Assembly: GCA_947167845.1 (NCBI GenBank)
Contig: CAMVJQ010000015.1
Span: forward strand, 1-45,382
Direction of reading: 5' to 3'
Length of the DNA: 45,382 bases
Origin: an uncultured Prevotella sp.
Lineage (GTDB): Bacteria > Bacteroidota > Bacteroidia > Bacteroidales > Bacteroidaceae
Both the position numbers and the translations under genes were made by a program. Positions within the stretch are counted from its first letter, which is position 1, and each line of letters begins with the position of its first letter. The notes below the pieces were generated by a model, which was given only the letters and a program-made list of their open reading frames with translations, had not been told where the DNA came from and did no database searches. This document shows, piece after piece, positions 1-7,696 of the stretch.

Positions 1-180
1 CCCTGCTGGCGGGACTGGTAGCCCCCACCCTGCTGACGGGGCTGATAGCCGCCCTGCTGGCGAGGCTGGTAGCCGCCCTGCTGACGGGACTGGTAGCCAC
101 CCTGCTGGCGAGGCTGGTAGCCGCCCTGCTGGCGGGACTGGTAGCCCCCACCCTGCTGACGGGGCTGATAGCCGCCCTCA
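1..180. repeat. 24-bp tandem repeat encoding GGYQPRQQ units
   Basis: About seven imperfect copies of a 24-bp unit (core ctgctggcgggactggtagc on the plus strand) lie head to tail. Some copies carry a 3-bp insertion that adds one Gly without breaking the frame. A further isolated copy lies near 240-290. The array continues beyond the window edge, so the copy number is unknown. Confidence 0.9.
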
Positions 181-512
181 GCGCCGTCGTTATTATACGA
201 CTTATAGGGCTTATAAGGCTTCTGGTAGTTGTCACGGGACTGATAGCCGCCCTGCTGACGGGGCTGGTAGCCACCGCCGTAGTTGCCACGGGGCCGATAG
301 CCCGGACGCTGGGACGCACCGCCCTGCAGTCCGGCGCCAAAGCCTTCGGGACGGAAGCCTTCATCGTCGTCGCGCTTCTGATAAGCGGGACGCGTGGTAG
401 TATGTATACGGGGACGGGGTGAGCGTCCGGGACGAATCTCTCGCTGTTCTCTCTGAAAACCCTCTTTCTGCGGTTCTTGCTGAGTGTTGTTGTCGTTGTT
501 CTCGAAATCCAT
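1..512 (-). CDS. Repeat-rich N-terminus of probable RluB-type rRNA pseudouridine synthase (partial)
   Basis: An open frame starts at ATG 512 and runs off the left edge, so only about 170 residues are visible. The protein opens acidic and Asn/Gln-rich (MDFENNDNN), then has Arg/Pro-rich stretches and a long array of the 8-residue unit GGYQPRQQ, with QS variants and occasional extra Gly. It is disordered, basic and RGG-like, with no catalytic domain inside the window. Bacteroidales pseudouridine synthases of the RsuA/RluB family often carry such a tail ahead of the S4 and catalytic domains, and the gene commonly follows purB, as here (59 bp after its stop). The family call is therefore an inference from tail and neighbour. 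It could instead be another RNA-binding protein. The low complexity makes this end prone to slippage and to assembly error. Confidence 0.5.
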   Translation of the reverse strand, partial: MDFENNDNNTQQEPQKEGFQREQREIRPGRSPRPRIHTTTRPAYQKRDDDEGFRPEGFGAGLQGGASQRPGYRPRGNYGGGYQPRQQGGYQSRDNYQKPYKPYKSYNNDGAEGGYQPRQQGGGYQSRQQGGYQPRQQGGYQSRQQGGYQPRQQGGYQPRQQGGGYQSRQQ

Positions 513-571
513 TTTTTATCCTGTTTTGTTTTTCTATTATTATACCTTTTCTAATATTATATGTCACCGTA

Positions 572-1951
572 TCAAATTCCTGTATAGGTAGCAGGCGTGA
601 TGGCACGGAGTTCCTCCTTGACAGCGGGACTCACGTCCAACGTGTCAATGAACTGAGAGATGGTCTCGGCAGTGATCCCTTCGTTCGTGCGCGTCAAGGC
701 CTTGAGCGTCTCATAGGGATTGGGATAGCCTTCCCGACGGAGGATGGTCTGTATACCCTCGGCCACCACGGCCCAGGTATTGTCAAGGTCCTGCCGCAGA
801 CGCTCCTCGTTGAGGATGAGTTTACGGAGTCCCTTCAGCGTGCTCTGGAAGGCAATCAGGCTATGTCCCATCGGCACGCCGACGTTGCGGAGCACGGTGG
901 AGTCAGTAAGGTCGCGCTGCAGACGGCTCACGGGGAGTTTGGCCGCCAGGAACTGAAGGACGGCATTGGCGATGCCCAGGTTGCCCTCGCTATTCTCATA
1001 GTCGATGGGGTTCACCTTGTGGGGCATGGCGCTTGAGCCCACTTCGCCCGCCTTGATCTTCTGCTTGAAATAGTCCATGGAGATGTACATCCAGAAGTCG
1101 CGGTCGAGGTCGATGATGATGGTGTTGATACGGCGCATGGCATCGAAGATGGCCCCGAGCCAGTCATAGTTGCTGATCTGCGTGGTGTACTGCTCCCGCT
1201 CCAGCCCCAGTTTCTCACTGACGAAGCGGTTGCCGAAGTCGCGCCAGTCAATATCGGGATAGGCCACGTGATGGGCATTGAAGTTGCCCGTGGCTCCTCC
1301 GAACTTGGCAGTGACGGGCACCTCCTTCAGGGCGCGCAGTTGCTCTTCGAGGCGATAGACGTAGACCATGACCTCCTTGCCGAGGCGGGTGGGCGATGCC
1401 GGCTGCCCGTGGGTCTTGGCGAGCATCGGGATGTTACGCCACTGCTCGGCATAGTCGTTCAGTTGCTCAATCAGTTCCTCGAGAAGGGGATAATAGACAT
1501 CGTCCAGGGCCTCCTTAATGGAAAGGGGCACCGAGGTGTTGTTGATGTCCTGTGAAGTCAGTCCGAAGTGGACATAGTTAAGGACCTGGTCGAGTTTCGG
1601 CTCAGCCTCCCCTCCCCCGGCCTTGCCCTGGAACTTAGATGGCAGGACCTCCTTGATAAAGTACTCGACGGCCTTCACGTCGTGATTGGTCACCTTCTCG
1701 ATGTCCTTTACACGCTGTGCGTCGGCTAAGGTAAAATGGCGATAGATATCGCGGAGCGGTTCAAAGAGGCCATGGTCGACATCCGCCAACTGCGGCAGGG
1801 GCAGTTCACAGAGGGTGATGAAATACTCTATCTCCACACGGATACGGTAACGAATAAGAGCATACTCCGAAAAATATTCGGCCAACGGCTCTGTCTTACT
1901 GCGATAGCGGCCATCAATAGGCGAGATGGCTGTCAATTCTGATAAACTCAT
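572..1951 (-). CDS. purB: Adenylosuccinate lyase
   Basis: The 459-residue protein matches the usual length of E. coli-type PurB. It catalyses two steps of purine synthesis: SAICAR to AICAR plus fumarate, and adenylosuccinate to AMP plus fumarate, in the cytoplasm as a homotetramer. The fumarase/aspartase superfamily signature SSAMPHKVNP is at residues 306-315, and the catalytic-loop Ser lies in it. The second key residue is His181 in KTHGQPASPTR. The TSQDINNT segment near 132-139 is the third conserved region. The start at ATG 1951 gives the typical N-terminus ending in SPIDGRY. No clear TAnnTTTG promoter lies between it and tRNA-Val at 2009, and no strong terminator follows that tRNA, so read-through from the tRNA is possible. 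The next gene begins 59 bp after the stop. Confidence 0.97.
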   Translation of the reverse strand: MSLSELTAISPIDGRYRSKTEPLAEYFSEYALIRYRIRVEIEYFITLCELPLPQLADVDHGLFEPLRDIYRHFTLADAQRVKDIEKVTNHDVKAVEYFIKEVLPSKFQGKAGGGEAEPKLDQVLNYVHFGLTSQDINNTSVPLSIKEALDDVYYPLLEELIEQLNDYAEQWRNIPMLAKTHGQPASPTRLGKEVMVYVYRLEEQLRALKEVPVTAKFGGATGNFNAHHVAYPDIDWRDFGNRFVSEKLGLEREQYTTQISNYDWLGAIFDAMRRINTIIIDLDRDFWMYISMDYFKQKIKAGEVGSSAMPHKVNPIDYENSEGNLGIANAVLQFLAAKLPVSRLQRDLTDSTVLRNVGVPMGHSLIAFQSTLKGLRKLILNEERLRQDLDNTWAVVAEGIQTILRREGYPNPYETLKALTRTNEGITAETISQFIDTLDVSPAVKEELRAITPATYTGI

Positions 1952-2008
1952 TTCTAAAGATGCAATGTCGATAATTATCTTTTCTCTCTACTACGTAGTG
2001 TGTCGTGG

Positions 2009-2083
2009 TGGGCGTTGACGGATTCGAACCGCCGACCCTCTGCTTGTAAGGCAGATGCTCTAAACCAACTGAGCTAAACGCCC
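2009..2083 (-). tRNA. tRNA-Val (anticodon TAC), copy 1
   Basis: A full cloverleaf can be drawn on the minus strand. The acceptor GGGCGTT pairs with AACGCCC, the D-stem is GCTC/GAGC, the anticodon stem is TCTGC/GCAGA with loop CTTACAA (anticodon TAC), and the T-arm contains TTCGAAT. The discriminator is A and CCA is encoded at 2006-2008. The 105-bp block 2006-2110, covering the gene plus its 5' leader and -7 box, is identical to 4035-4139. Confidence 0.97.
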
Positions 2084-2101
2084 TTTCTCCGTTAGCGGGT
2101 G

Positions 2102-2132
2102 CAAAGGTACGGATAAAATTAGAATCTGCAAA
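2102..2132 (-). promoter_or_regulatory. Bacteroidota promoter of tRNA-Val copy 1
   Basis: The minus strand shows TTTG (2129-2132), 19 nt, then TACCTTTG (2102-2109). This is the textbook Bacteroidota -33/-7 pair with ideal spacing, 18 nt upstream of the tRNA 5' end. The -33 box sits inside the terminator hairpin of the gene upstream. Confidence 0.85.
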
Positions 2133-2159
2133 ATTTTCGTGTGAAAATTTTGCAGATTC
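2122..2159 (-). terminator. Perfect 17-bp hairpin after the ACT gene
   Basis: The palindrome has a 17-bp perfect stem (GAATCTGCAAAATTTTC) and a 4-nt loop, and starts 8 bp past the stop codon of the ACT-domain gene. A short T-rich run (TAATTTTA) follows on the minus strand. It most likely terminates paaK-ACT transcription, while one arm supplies the -33 box of the following tRNA promoter. Confidence 0.75.
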
Positions 2160-2167
2160 CGGCCTTT

Positions 2168-2593
2168 TTAGAGTTGATAGAGGTCGCTTGCAGCCAGCAG
2201 GCTTACCTTCATATCAGACAGTACGCGCTCACAAGCCTCGAAATCGGACGGGCGGATGACGACATGCGCCACATTGCCGTTGGCAAAGGAGTACATATAC
2301 TCGATGAAGATGCCCTTGGCGGAGAGTTCCTTGAGGACGACCGCCAGTGACCCGCTCGTGTTAGGGCACACGAAGCCGATGACGTCGGTGATCTTCACGG
2401 CGAAGTGGGCCTCCTTGAGCACCTTGTAGGCTTTGTCGGGGTCGGACACGATGCAACGGAGGATGCCGAAATCAGAGTTGTCGGCAATACTCATTGCGGA
2501 AAGATTGATGCCGGCGTTGCCGAGGGCTTCCGTCACTTCGGTGAGACGGCCGGACTTGTTTTCGAGGAAAACGGATAATTGTTTTGCAGTCAT
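2168..2593 (-). CDS. Tandem ACT-domain protein
   Basis: The protein has 141 residues and consists of two ACT-type modules: about 4-70 (KQLSVFLENKSGRLTEV...) and about 71-140 (FVCPNTSGSLAVVLKEL...). ACT domains bind small ligands, usually amino acids, and regulate enzymes; there is no catalytic domain here. The start at ATG 2593 follows the phenylacetate-CoA ligase stop by 13 bp. Larger in-frame starts would overlap that gene and add non-family sequence. Small ACT proteins paired with PaaK-like ligases recur in gut Bacteroidales, often beside indolepyruvate:ferredoxin oxidoreductase genes, so it may sense an aromatic amino acid or derivative. That ligand is an inference. Confidence 0.85.
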   Translation of the reverse strand: MTAKQLSVFLENKSGRLTEVTEALGNAGINLSAMSIADNSDFGILRCIVSDPDKAYKVLKEAHFAVKITDVIGFVCPNTSGSLAVVLKELSAKGIFIEYMYSFANGNVAHVVIRPSDFEACERVLSDMKVSLLAASDLYQL

Positions 2594-2606
2594 ATATCTA
2601 TAGGTT

Positions 2607-3905
2607 TTAAATCTGACGATTATCAATGACGCGCTTGGCCTTGCCGGTAGAGCGCTCGATACCCTTAGGCTCGACGAGCCGCACCTTGAATCCAAGGCCG
2701 ATGACACTCCGGAGTTCTGCCTCCAGTTTCTTCTGCAGGCCGACCATCGTGGCCATATCATCGGTGAAGTATTCTTCCTTCACCTCCACCTTCAGTTCGC
2801 TGGTATCGGTATTGTTGACACGGTCGACCGTCAGGAGGTAGTGGGGCTCGAACTCCTGCTGCTTGAGGATGACGTCCTCGATCTGCGACGGGAACACATT
2901 GACACCACGGATAATCAGCATGTCGTCACAACGGCCGAGGATACGGTCCATGCGCACCAGCGTTCGGCCACAGGCACATTTCTCATAATGCAGGGCGGTC
3001 AGGTCGTGGGTGCGGTAGCGCAGCAGCGGCATTCCCTCCTTGGTGAGGTGGGTGAAAGTCAGTTCGCCCAGCGTGCCTTCCGGCAGGGGTTCGCCGGTAT
3101 TCGGGTCGAGGATCTCGGGGTAGAAGTAGTCCTCATTGAGGTGAGTGCCGCACTGGTGCTCGCACTCGTAGCCGACGCCAGGCCCGGCAATTTCCGACAG
3201 GCCGTAGATGTCGTATGCCTTGATGCCCATCGTCTCCTCCAGTTTGACACGCATTTTCTCCGTCCAGGGCTCTGCGCCGAAGGCTCCGATCTTGAGTTTG
3301 AAGTCCTCCCTGGGCCATTCGCACTCGTTCATCGCCTCACCGAGGAACATGGCATACGAAGGCGTGCAGCAAAGGACGGTGGAGCCGAAGTCGTGCATCA
3401 GCGTGATCTGCTTCTGCGTGTTACCCGACGACATCGGTATGACCGAAGCGCCGATATTCGTGGCCCCGTCATGGGCGCCAAGGCCTCCGGTGAAGAGACC
3501 ATAGCCATACGACACCTGGAAGACGTCCTCCTTGGTGGCGCCATAGGCAGTGAAGGCACGGGAGATGGCCTCTGACCACATGGCCAGATCTTTCCGGGTG
3601 TAAAGCACGACCACGGGCTTTCCCGTGGTGCCCGAAGAGGCGTGGATACGGACAATCTGCGACATGGGCACTGCGGCGAGGCCAAACGGATAGTTGTCGC
3701 GGAGGTCCAACTTGTTCGTAAACGGCAGTTTGACGATGTCGTCAATACTCTTAATATCGCCGGGCTCCAGCCCGATCTCCTGGAACTTCTTACGGTAGAA
3801 CGGCGTATTATAATACACATACTCAGCCATCTTCACAAGACGGCGACTCTGGATTTCGCGAAGTTGCTCGCGGTCCATACACTCAATACTTTGATTCCAA
3901 ATCAT
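2607..3905 (-). CDS. paaK: Phenylacetate-CoA ligase (AMP-forming)
   Basis: A 432-residue member of the ANL adenylate-forming superfamily, the usual PaaK length. It activates an aryl acetate with ATP and then CoA. The P-loop-like motif SSGTTGKP is near residue 90, the A5-type motif YGLSE near 235, the hinge and C-terminal domain begin at GRCDDMLIIRGVNVFPSQ, and the catalytic Lys is expected in the C-terminal STGKAKRV. Four Cys in the middle (YECEHQC and CACGR) are typical of this branch. In anaerobic Bacteroidales such ligases usually serve aryl-CoA exchange with indolepyruvate-type oxidoreductases and not aerobic phenylacetate degradation; no paa oxygenase genes are present. It shares a transcript with the ACT gene, driven by a TACCTTTG box at 3937. 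Confidence 0.92.
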   Translation of the reverse strand: MIWNQSIECMDREQLREIQSRRLVKMAEYVYYNTPFYRKKFQEIGLEPGDIKSIDDIVKLPFTNKLDLRDNYPFGLAAVPMSQIVRIHASSGTTGKPVVVLYTRKDLAMWSEAISRAFTAYGATKEDVFQVSYGYGLFTGGLGAHDGATNIGASVIPMSSGNTQKQITLMHDFGSTVLCCTPSYAMFLGEAMNECEWPREDFKLKIGAFGAEPWTEKMRVKLEETMGIKAYDIYGLSEIAGPGVGYECEHQCGTHLNEDYFYPEILDPNTGEPLPEGTLGELTFTHLTKEGMPLLRYRTHDLTALHYEKCACGRTLVRMDRILGRCDDMLIIRGVNVFPSQIEDVILKQQEFEPHYLLTVDRVNNTDTSELKVEVKEEYFTDDMATMVGLQKKLEAELRSVIGLGFKVRLVEPKGIERSTGKAKRVIDNRQI

Positions 3906-3936
3906 ATCTATATTTCTAGTTCTGGGTTGTGCGGCA

Positions 3937-3944
3937 CAAAGGTA
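3937..3944 (-). promoter_or_regulatory. -7 box of the paaK-ACT operon
   Basis: TACCTTTG on the minus strand, 32 bp upstream of the paaK ATG and downstream of the tRNA-Val terminator. No exact TTTG -33 box is visible at 19-21 nt. Confidence 0.7.
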
Positions 3945-3999
3945 GTGAGAAAAAATGAGAAAAGGGAAATGCGAAATGATAAATAAACTTAAAGCGACG

Positions 4000-4030
4000 A
4001 AAAAAGCCTCAGATTATTCATCCGAGGCTC
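4000..4030 (-). terminator. Rho-independent terminator of tRNA-Val copy 2
   Basis: On the minus strand AGCCTCGGAT pairs with ATCTGAGGCT (one G-T pair) around a short loop and is followed by six T (4000-4005). It starts a few bases after the encoded CCA of the tRNA, so this tRNA is a self-contained unit. Confidence 0.9.
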
Positions 4031-4037
4031 TTCTTGG

Positions 4038-4112
4038 TGGGCGTTGACGGATTCGAACCGCCGACCCTCTGCTTGTAAGGCAGATGCTCTAAACCAACTG
4101 AGCTAAACGCCC
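4038..4112 (-). tRNA. tRNA-Val (anticodon TAC), copy 2
   Basis: Identical in sequence to the copy at 2009-2083, with encoded CCA at 4035-4037. Identity extends through the leader to the TACCTTTG box at 4131-4138 and stops there. It differs from copy 1 in having its own terminator and in a changed region upstream of the -7 box. Confidence 0.97.
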
Positions 4113-4130
4113 TTTCTCCGTTAGCGGGTG

Positions 4131-4184
4131 CAAAGGTACTACTAATAATCGAGAATTGAGAATCGGGAATTGAGAATCTGCAAA
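4131..4184 (-). promoter_or_regulatory. tRNA-Val copy 2 promoter with displaced -33 box
   Basis: The -7 box TACCTTTG (4131-4138) is intact. The TTTGCAGATTC that provides the -33 box in copy 1 is present at 4174-4184, but here it is 42 nt away instead of 19. The extra bases consist of GAATTGAGAATC-type repeats. No TTTG is found at the normal distance. Confidence 0.65.
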
Positions 4185-4206
4185 TCTTTAACATTTTTTG
4201 TCTTAT

Positions 4207-6069
4207 TCAGCCTAAGAGATGCTCTATATCCTGCTGTGGAAGGATGCAAAGGATGGCTTTGCCGTCAGGTGTATAGTTGACATTGGTACAGGCAAACAGG
4301 GAGTTGATCAGGCTGTCCATCTCCTCGTCGGACAACACCTGTCCGTATGGGATGGCGGCGGCACGGGCCAGTGACAGATTGAGGGACTGGGAGACCGACA
4401 GGTTGAGGGACTGGTTGACGGGGGTGGCGGCATCTGCCAGGAGTTGTCGAAGGAGCGACAGGGGGTCAAGCCCTTCGAGACCTGCCGGGATGCCATTGAC
4501 GGCATAGGTGTTGCCTCCCAGATCGCTGAGGTCGAAGCCATGGGCCGACAACTGCGGCAGGAGTTGCTGCATCAGGACGGCCTCGGAAGGCGCCAACTGC
4601 ATGGTCTCCGGGAACAGAAGGCGCTGCGTGGAGATGACCGTGGCACCAGCAGCACTGGCATAATGGTCGTAGAACACGCGGACGGAAGCCCTGTGCTGGT
4701 CGATGATCATCAGTCCCGACTTGACAGCCGTCATGATATACTTTCCCTTATACTGATAATGCGTGGGTGACTTCTCCGCCAGCAGTCCCTGCGGTGTCAC
4801 AGGGTCGGGCGAGGAAAAGGCTGTCCCGAAAAGGTCGTCTTGGGATGGGAGGGCTGCTTCTTCTAGACGCTCGGACTTGTCTGTGGATGTCAGCCCCTCA
4901 TAGAGGCTCTCCCACTCGCCGGGCACCTGGGAACGGGAGGTACGGGATGACGAAGACGGCTGCTTGAAGGGATTATAGTCCGTGTTATATTGGGGCTGCG
5001 GCAGACGGACGGTTGTGTTATCGGGATCGTAGATGGGGATATCGGGCTTGCCGACCGTATCGAAGTCGATGGAAGGGATATCACAGAACTTCCCGATGGC
5101 ATCACGCACGGAGGCCAGGAGAATCTGCCAGATGGCCTGTTCGTTCTCGAACTTGATCTCCGTCTTCGTGGGATGGATGTTCACGTCGATGTCCGACGGC
5201 TGGATGTCAAAATAGATGAAATAGGGCACCTGCATCCCCTCGGGTATCATCCGCTCATAGGCCGAGATAACCGCCTTATGGAAATAAGGATGCTTCATGT
5301 AGCGGCCATTGACGAAGAAATAGTCGTGGCCGCCTTTCTTCCGGGCCGCCTCCGGCTTTGCCACGAAACCGCTGATACGGCACATCATCGTGTCGGCCTC
5401 GACAGGGAGCAGATCCTGCCCATACTTCTTGCCGAACACATCGGCGATGCGCTGCCGCAGACTGCCCGGCCGCAGGTTCATCAGTTCCGTGCCATTACTA
5501 TGGAGCGTGAAATGAATCTCCGGATAGACCAGCACGATCCGCTCGAAAGCCGTCAGGATATTGTTCAGTTCCGTGGCATTCGACTTGAGGAACTTGCGCC
5601 GTGCCGGCACATTATAGAAGAGGTTCTCCACCTTGAAGTTGCTGCCCACAGGACAGGAGACAGGCTGCTGGTCGGTCACCTTCGTACCAGCGATGTTCAA
5701 CTGCGTGCCCAGTTCCTCACCCTGGAGCCGCGTCAGCAGTTCCACCTGTGCCACAGCGGCTATCGAGGCCAGTGCCTCGCCACGGAATCCCATGGTGCGG
5801 AGGGCAAAGAGGTCGTCGGCTTTCAGGATCTTGGAAGTGGCATGACGCTCGAAGGCCAGACGGGCATCCGTGGGCGACATGCCCTTGCCGTCGTCGATCA
5901 CCTGGATAGAGGTACGTCCGGCATCCACGACAATCACCTGAATGGTACGGGCTCCGGCATCCACGGCATTCTCCACCAGTTCCTTGATGACGGAAGCCGG
6001 CCGCTGTATCACCTCACCAGCGGCTATCTGGTTGGCGACAGAATCTGGAAGAAGGTGGATGATGTCCAT
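4207..6069 (-). CDS. mutL: DNA mismatch repair protein MutL
   Basis: A 620-residue GHKL ATPase and mismatch repair matchmaker. N-terminal motifs are clear: [12 protein letters not shown] near 29-40, the DDGKGM motif near 59, RHATSKI and [10 protein letters not shown] near 75-105, then the transducer domain to about 335. A linker rich in Ser/Thr/Pro joins the C-terminal dimerisation domain. The endonuclease motif DQHA(x)2E(x)4E reads [12 protein letters not shown], so both Glu positions are changed, and the C-terminal metal-site region reads YTPDGK in place of CPHGRP; the protein is probably not a nuclease. The C-terminal domain carries a small duplication, [14 protein letters not shown]. The gene ends the guaB-foldase-OstA run, 27 bp after the OstA gene. 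Confidence 0.95.
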   Translation of the reverse strand: MDIIHLLPDSVANQIAAGEVIQRPASVIKELVENAVDAGARTIQVIVVDAGRTSIQVIDDGKGMSPTDARLAFERHATSKILKADDLFALRTMGFRGEALASIAAVAQVELLTRLQGEELGTQLNIAGTKVTDQQPVSCPVGSNFKVENLFYNVPARRKFLKSNATELNNILTAFERIVLVYPEIHFTLHSNGTELMNLRPGSLRQRIADVFGKKYGQDLLPVEADTMMCRISGFVAKPEAARKKGGHDYFFVNGRYMKHPYFHKAVISAYERMIPEGMQVPYFIYFDIQPSDIDVNIHPTKTEIKFENEQAIWQILLASVRDAIGKFCDIPSIDFDTVGKPDIPIYDPDNTTVRLPQPQYNTDYNPFKQPSSSSRTSRSQVPGEWESLYEGLTSTDKSERLEEAALPSQDDLFGTAFSSPDPVTPQGLLAEKSPTHYQYKGKYIMTAVKSGLMIIDQHRASVRVFYDHYASAAGATVISTQRLLFPETMQLAPSEAVLMQQLLPQLSAHGFDLSDLGGNTYAVNGIPAGLEGLDPLSLLRQLLADAATPVNQSLNLSVSQSLNLSLARAAAIPYGQVLSDEEMDSLINSLFACTNVNYTPDGKAILCILPQQDIEHLLG

Positions 6070-6096
6070 GACGATACCAAACGATTAAACAACGAA

Positions 6097-7674
6097 CTAT
6101 TTCTTGGGACGCCAGCGGAAGATGTCATGGCGGCTGAGCGGACGGACATAGTCATACCATGCGAAGCCCTGCAGCCGTTTCTTGTCTGCGGGAATCTGAT
6201 TGGGCGGATACATCGTGCCAGAGGTCTTTGGCGTCCACACCCGTTCCAGTTTGCGGTCCTTCAGGAACATCCGCATCTCCGTCGTCTCCTGATAATTATA
6301 TATAATAGGTACGGAGTCGCCCTCCTCGAAGAAATAGCCTATCAGCACATTGTCCTTGGCCTGCGTCTCATGGATCTTGCCTCTGACGAACCAGGCAAAC
6401 ATCTCCTTCGACGACACCTGGTTATAGCAGGCGGTATCGCTCTTGAGTTGCTGGATGGAGAAGCAGTTGTTGATGACATGGGCATGGTCGATGACCGAGT
6501 CTTTCATAAACACCTGTATCTCGTCGCCCACCAACTGCTGGTTGACATTCCAGACGATCGGGTCGTGATACATGGTCATACAGGAGTCGAGCGAGTTGTA
6601 GACCAGCGAGTCGCAGACGGCCTGCACATCCGTGCGATAGGCCCTGACATGGCGGAAGGCATGAATCTTACGATAGACGGAATCGGTCTCGATGTTAAAA
6701 GTGACGACCTTAAAAGTGTCGGCATGCATAAAGAGCGAGTCGCCCTGGGAGAAGTCTATGGCCACAGCGGAATCGGTGCAAAGGGCATAGCCTGTATGCT
6801 CCCAGTACTCGCCATAGTTGCCTGTCAACTTGTTCTTATTGACCGAGTCGACATAGACGACGTTGCGGAAGGCCTGACTGAAGCCCTGCTTGCTGTCATA
6901 ATAGACGCTGTCGCCCACCATCGACTTGCCCTGATTCATCAGCACGGAGCGGTTCATCAGGCGGGCCTGCTCCTTAGAGGTGTCATAATAGCCCTGCTCC
7001 GAATAGATGTGACTCTTGCCGGAAAAGATGTCGGAGGGTCCCACGATATGGGCGATGGAACGTGCGTTGTCATAGTAGAGCGTATCGGTGGTCAGATAAA
7101 ACTTCGGGCTCTTCATCTTCACGTCGTAATTGAACACGGACATCTTGGTCTTCGTGTTGTATTCGCCCCAGTCGGAAGTCAGCGTCGTCTTGCCGTCCAC
7201 CATCTTGCCGCCCTCAAAGAAGTAGGCGTTGTCGTAGAGGCGGTCGAAGTCGAGACTGTCGGTATAGAGCGTGGTCTTCCTGTTCTTGAGTACCACGTTA
7301 TAGCGGGCACGAGCCATCTGCTCGTTACCGTCATAATAGGCATAGTCGGAAGTGAGTGAGAGCGTGTCGCCCTGATACATCTTCACATGGCCGAAAGCCT
7401 CAAACGAATTGGAAGCCTCATAGAAATAGGCACTGTCGCAATAGAGGCGGGCACCGACATGCGTGAAATGCACCTTGCCGTTGAGGATCGTGGCGTCAGG
7501 ATTCTTATACTGGTCGAAATGGAGCACGTCCGCATGGACGAGGTAGACACGGTCGTCCTTTGCCTTCGCAGCGGTACGGGCAGGCTTCTTCCGCTTTCCC
7601 TTCCCCTTCTGGGCATCTGCCGCCATAAAGCCCAGCAGCCCCAACACCAGCACAAGTATCAGACTTCTCTTCAC
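6097..7674 (-). CDS. OstA/LptA-like LPS transport protein
   Basis: A 525-residue exported protein. The signal peptide is residues 1-21 (MKRSLILVLVLGLLGFMAADAQ), followed by a Lys/Arg-rich stretch. The rest is a chain of short beta repeats of OstA/LptA type, each with a pattern like hADTLxYDxxxxxAxxxGxVxhxxGD, as in SDYAYYDGNEQMARA and TDTLYYDNARSIAHI. This is the periplasmic beta-jellyroll fold that carries LPS toward the outer membrane. The start is GTG 7674; the first in-frame ATG would remove most of the signal peptide. The gene lies 22 bp after a SurA-like foldase and 27 bp before mutL, an order I recall as common in Bacteroidales. It probably works with LptB at 17.9 kb. Confidence 0.85.
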   Translation of the reverse strand: MKRSLILVLVLGLLGFMAADAQKGKGKRKKPARTAAKAKDDRVYLVHADVLHFDQYKNPDATILNGKVHFTHVGARLYCDSAYFYEASNSFEAFGHVKMYQGDTLSLTSDYAYYDGNEQMARARYNVVLKNRKTTLYTDSLDFDRLYDNAYFFEGGKMVDGKTTLTSDWGEYNTKTKMSVFNYDVKMKSPKFYLTTDTLYYDNARSIAHIVGPSDIFSGKSHIYSEQGYYDTSKEQARLMNRSVLMNQGKSMVGDSVYYDSKQGFSQAFRNVVYVDSVNKNKLTGNYGEYWEHTGYALCTDSAVAIDFSQGDSLFMHADTFKVVTFNIETDSVYRKIHAFRHVRAYRTDVQAVCDSLVYNSLDSCMTMYHDPIVWNVNQQLVGDEIQVFMKDSVIDHAHVINNCFSIQQLKSDTACYNQVSSKEMFAWFVRGKIHETQAKDNVLIGYFFEEGDSVPIIYNYQETTEMRMFLKDRKLERVWTPKTSGTMYPPNQIPADKKRLQGFAWYDYVRPLSRHDIFRWRPKK

Positions 7675-7696
7675 CTTAATCTCTCTATTTCACAAA

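Noticed and set aside
2168..3905. Aerobic phenylacetate degradation operon
   Set aside because: Only the ligase is present; no paaABCDE, paaG or paaZ genes. The ACT partner fits the anaerobic Bacteroidales arrangement instead.
4990..7359. A 789-codon open frame on the plus strand, opposite mutL and the OstA-like gene
   Set aside because: It spans two genes of clear family membership on the other strand, has no recognisable domain and is rich in His/Leu/Val as expected for the antisense of GC-rich coding DNA.
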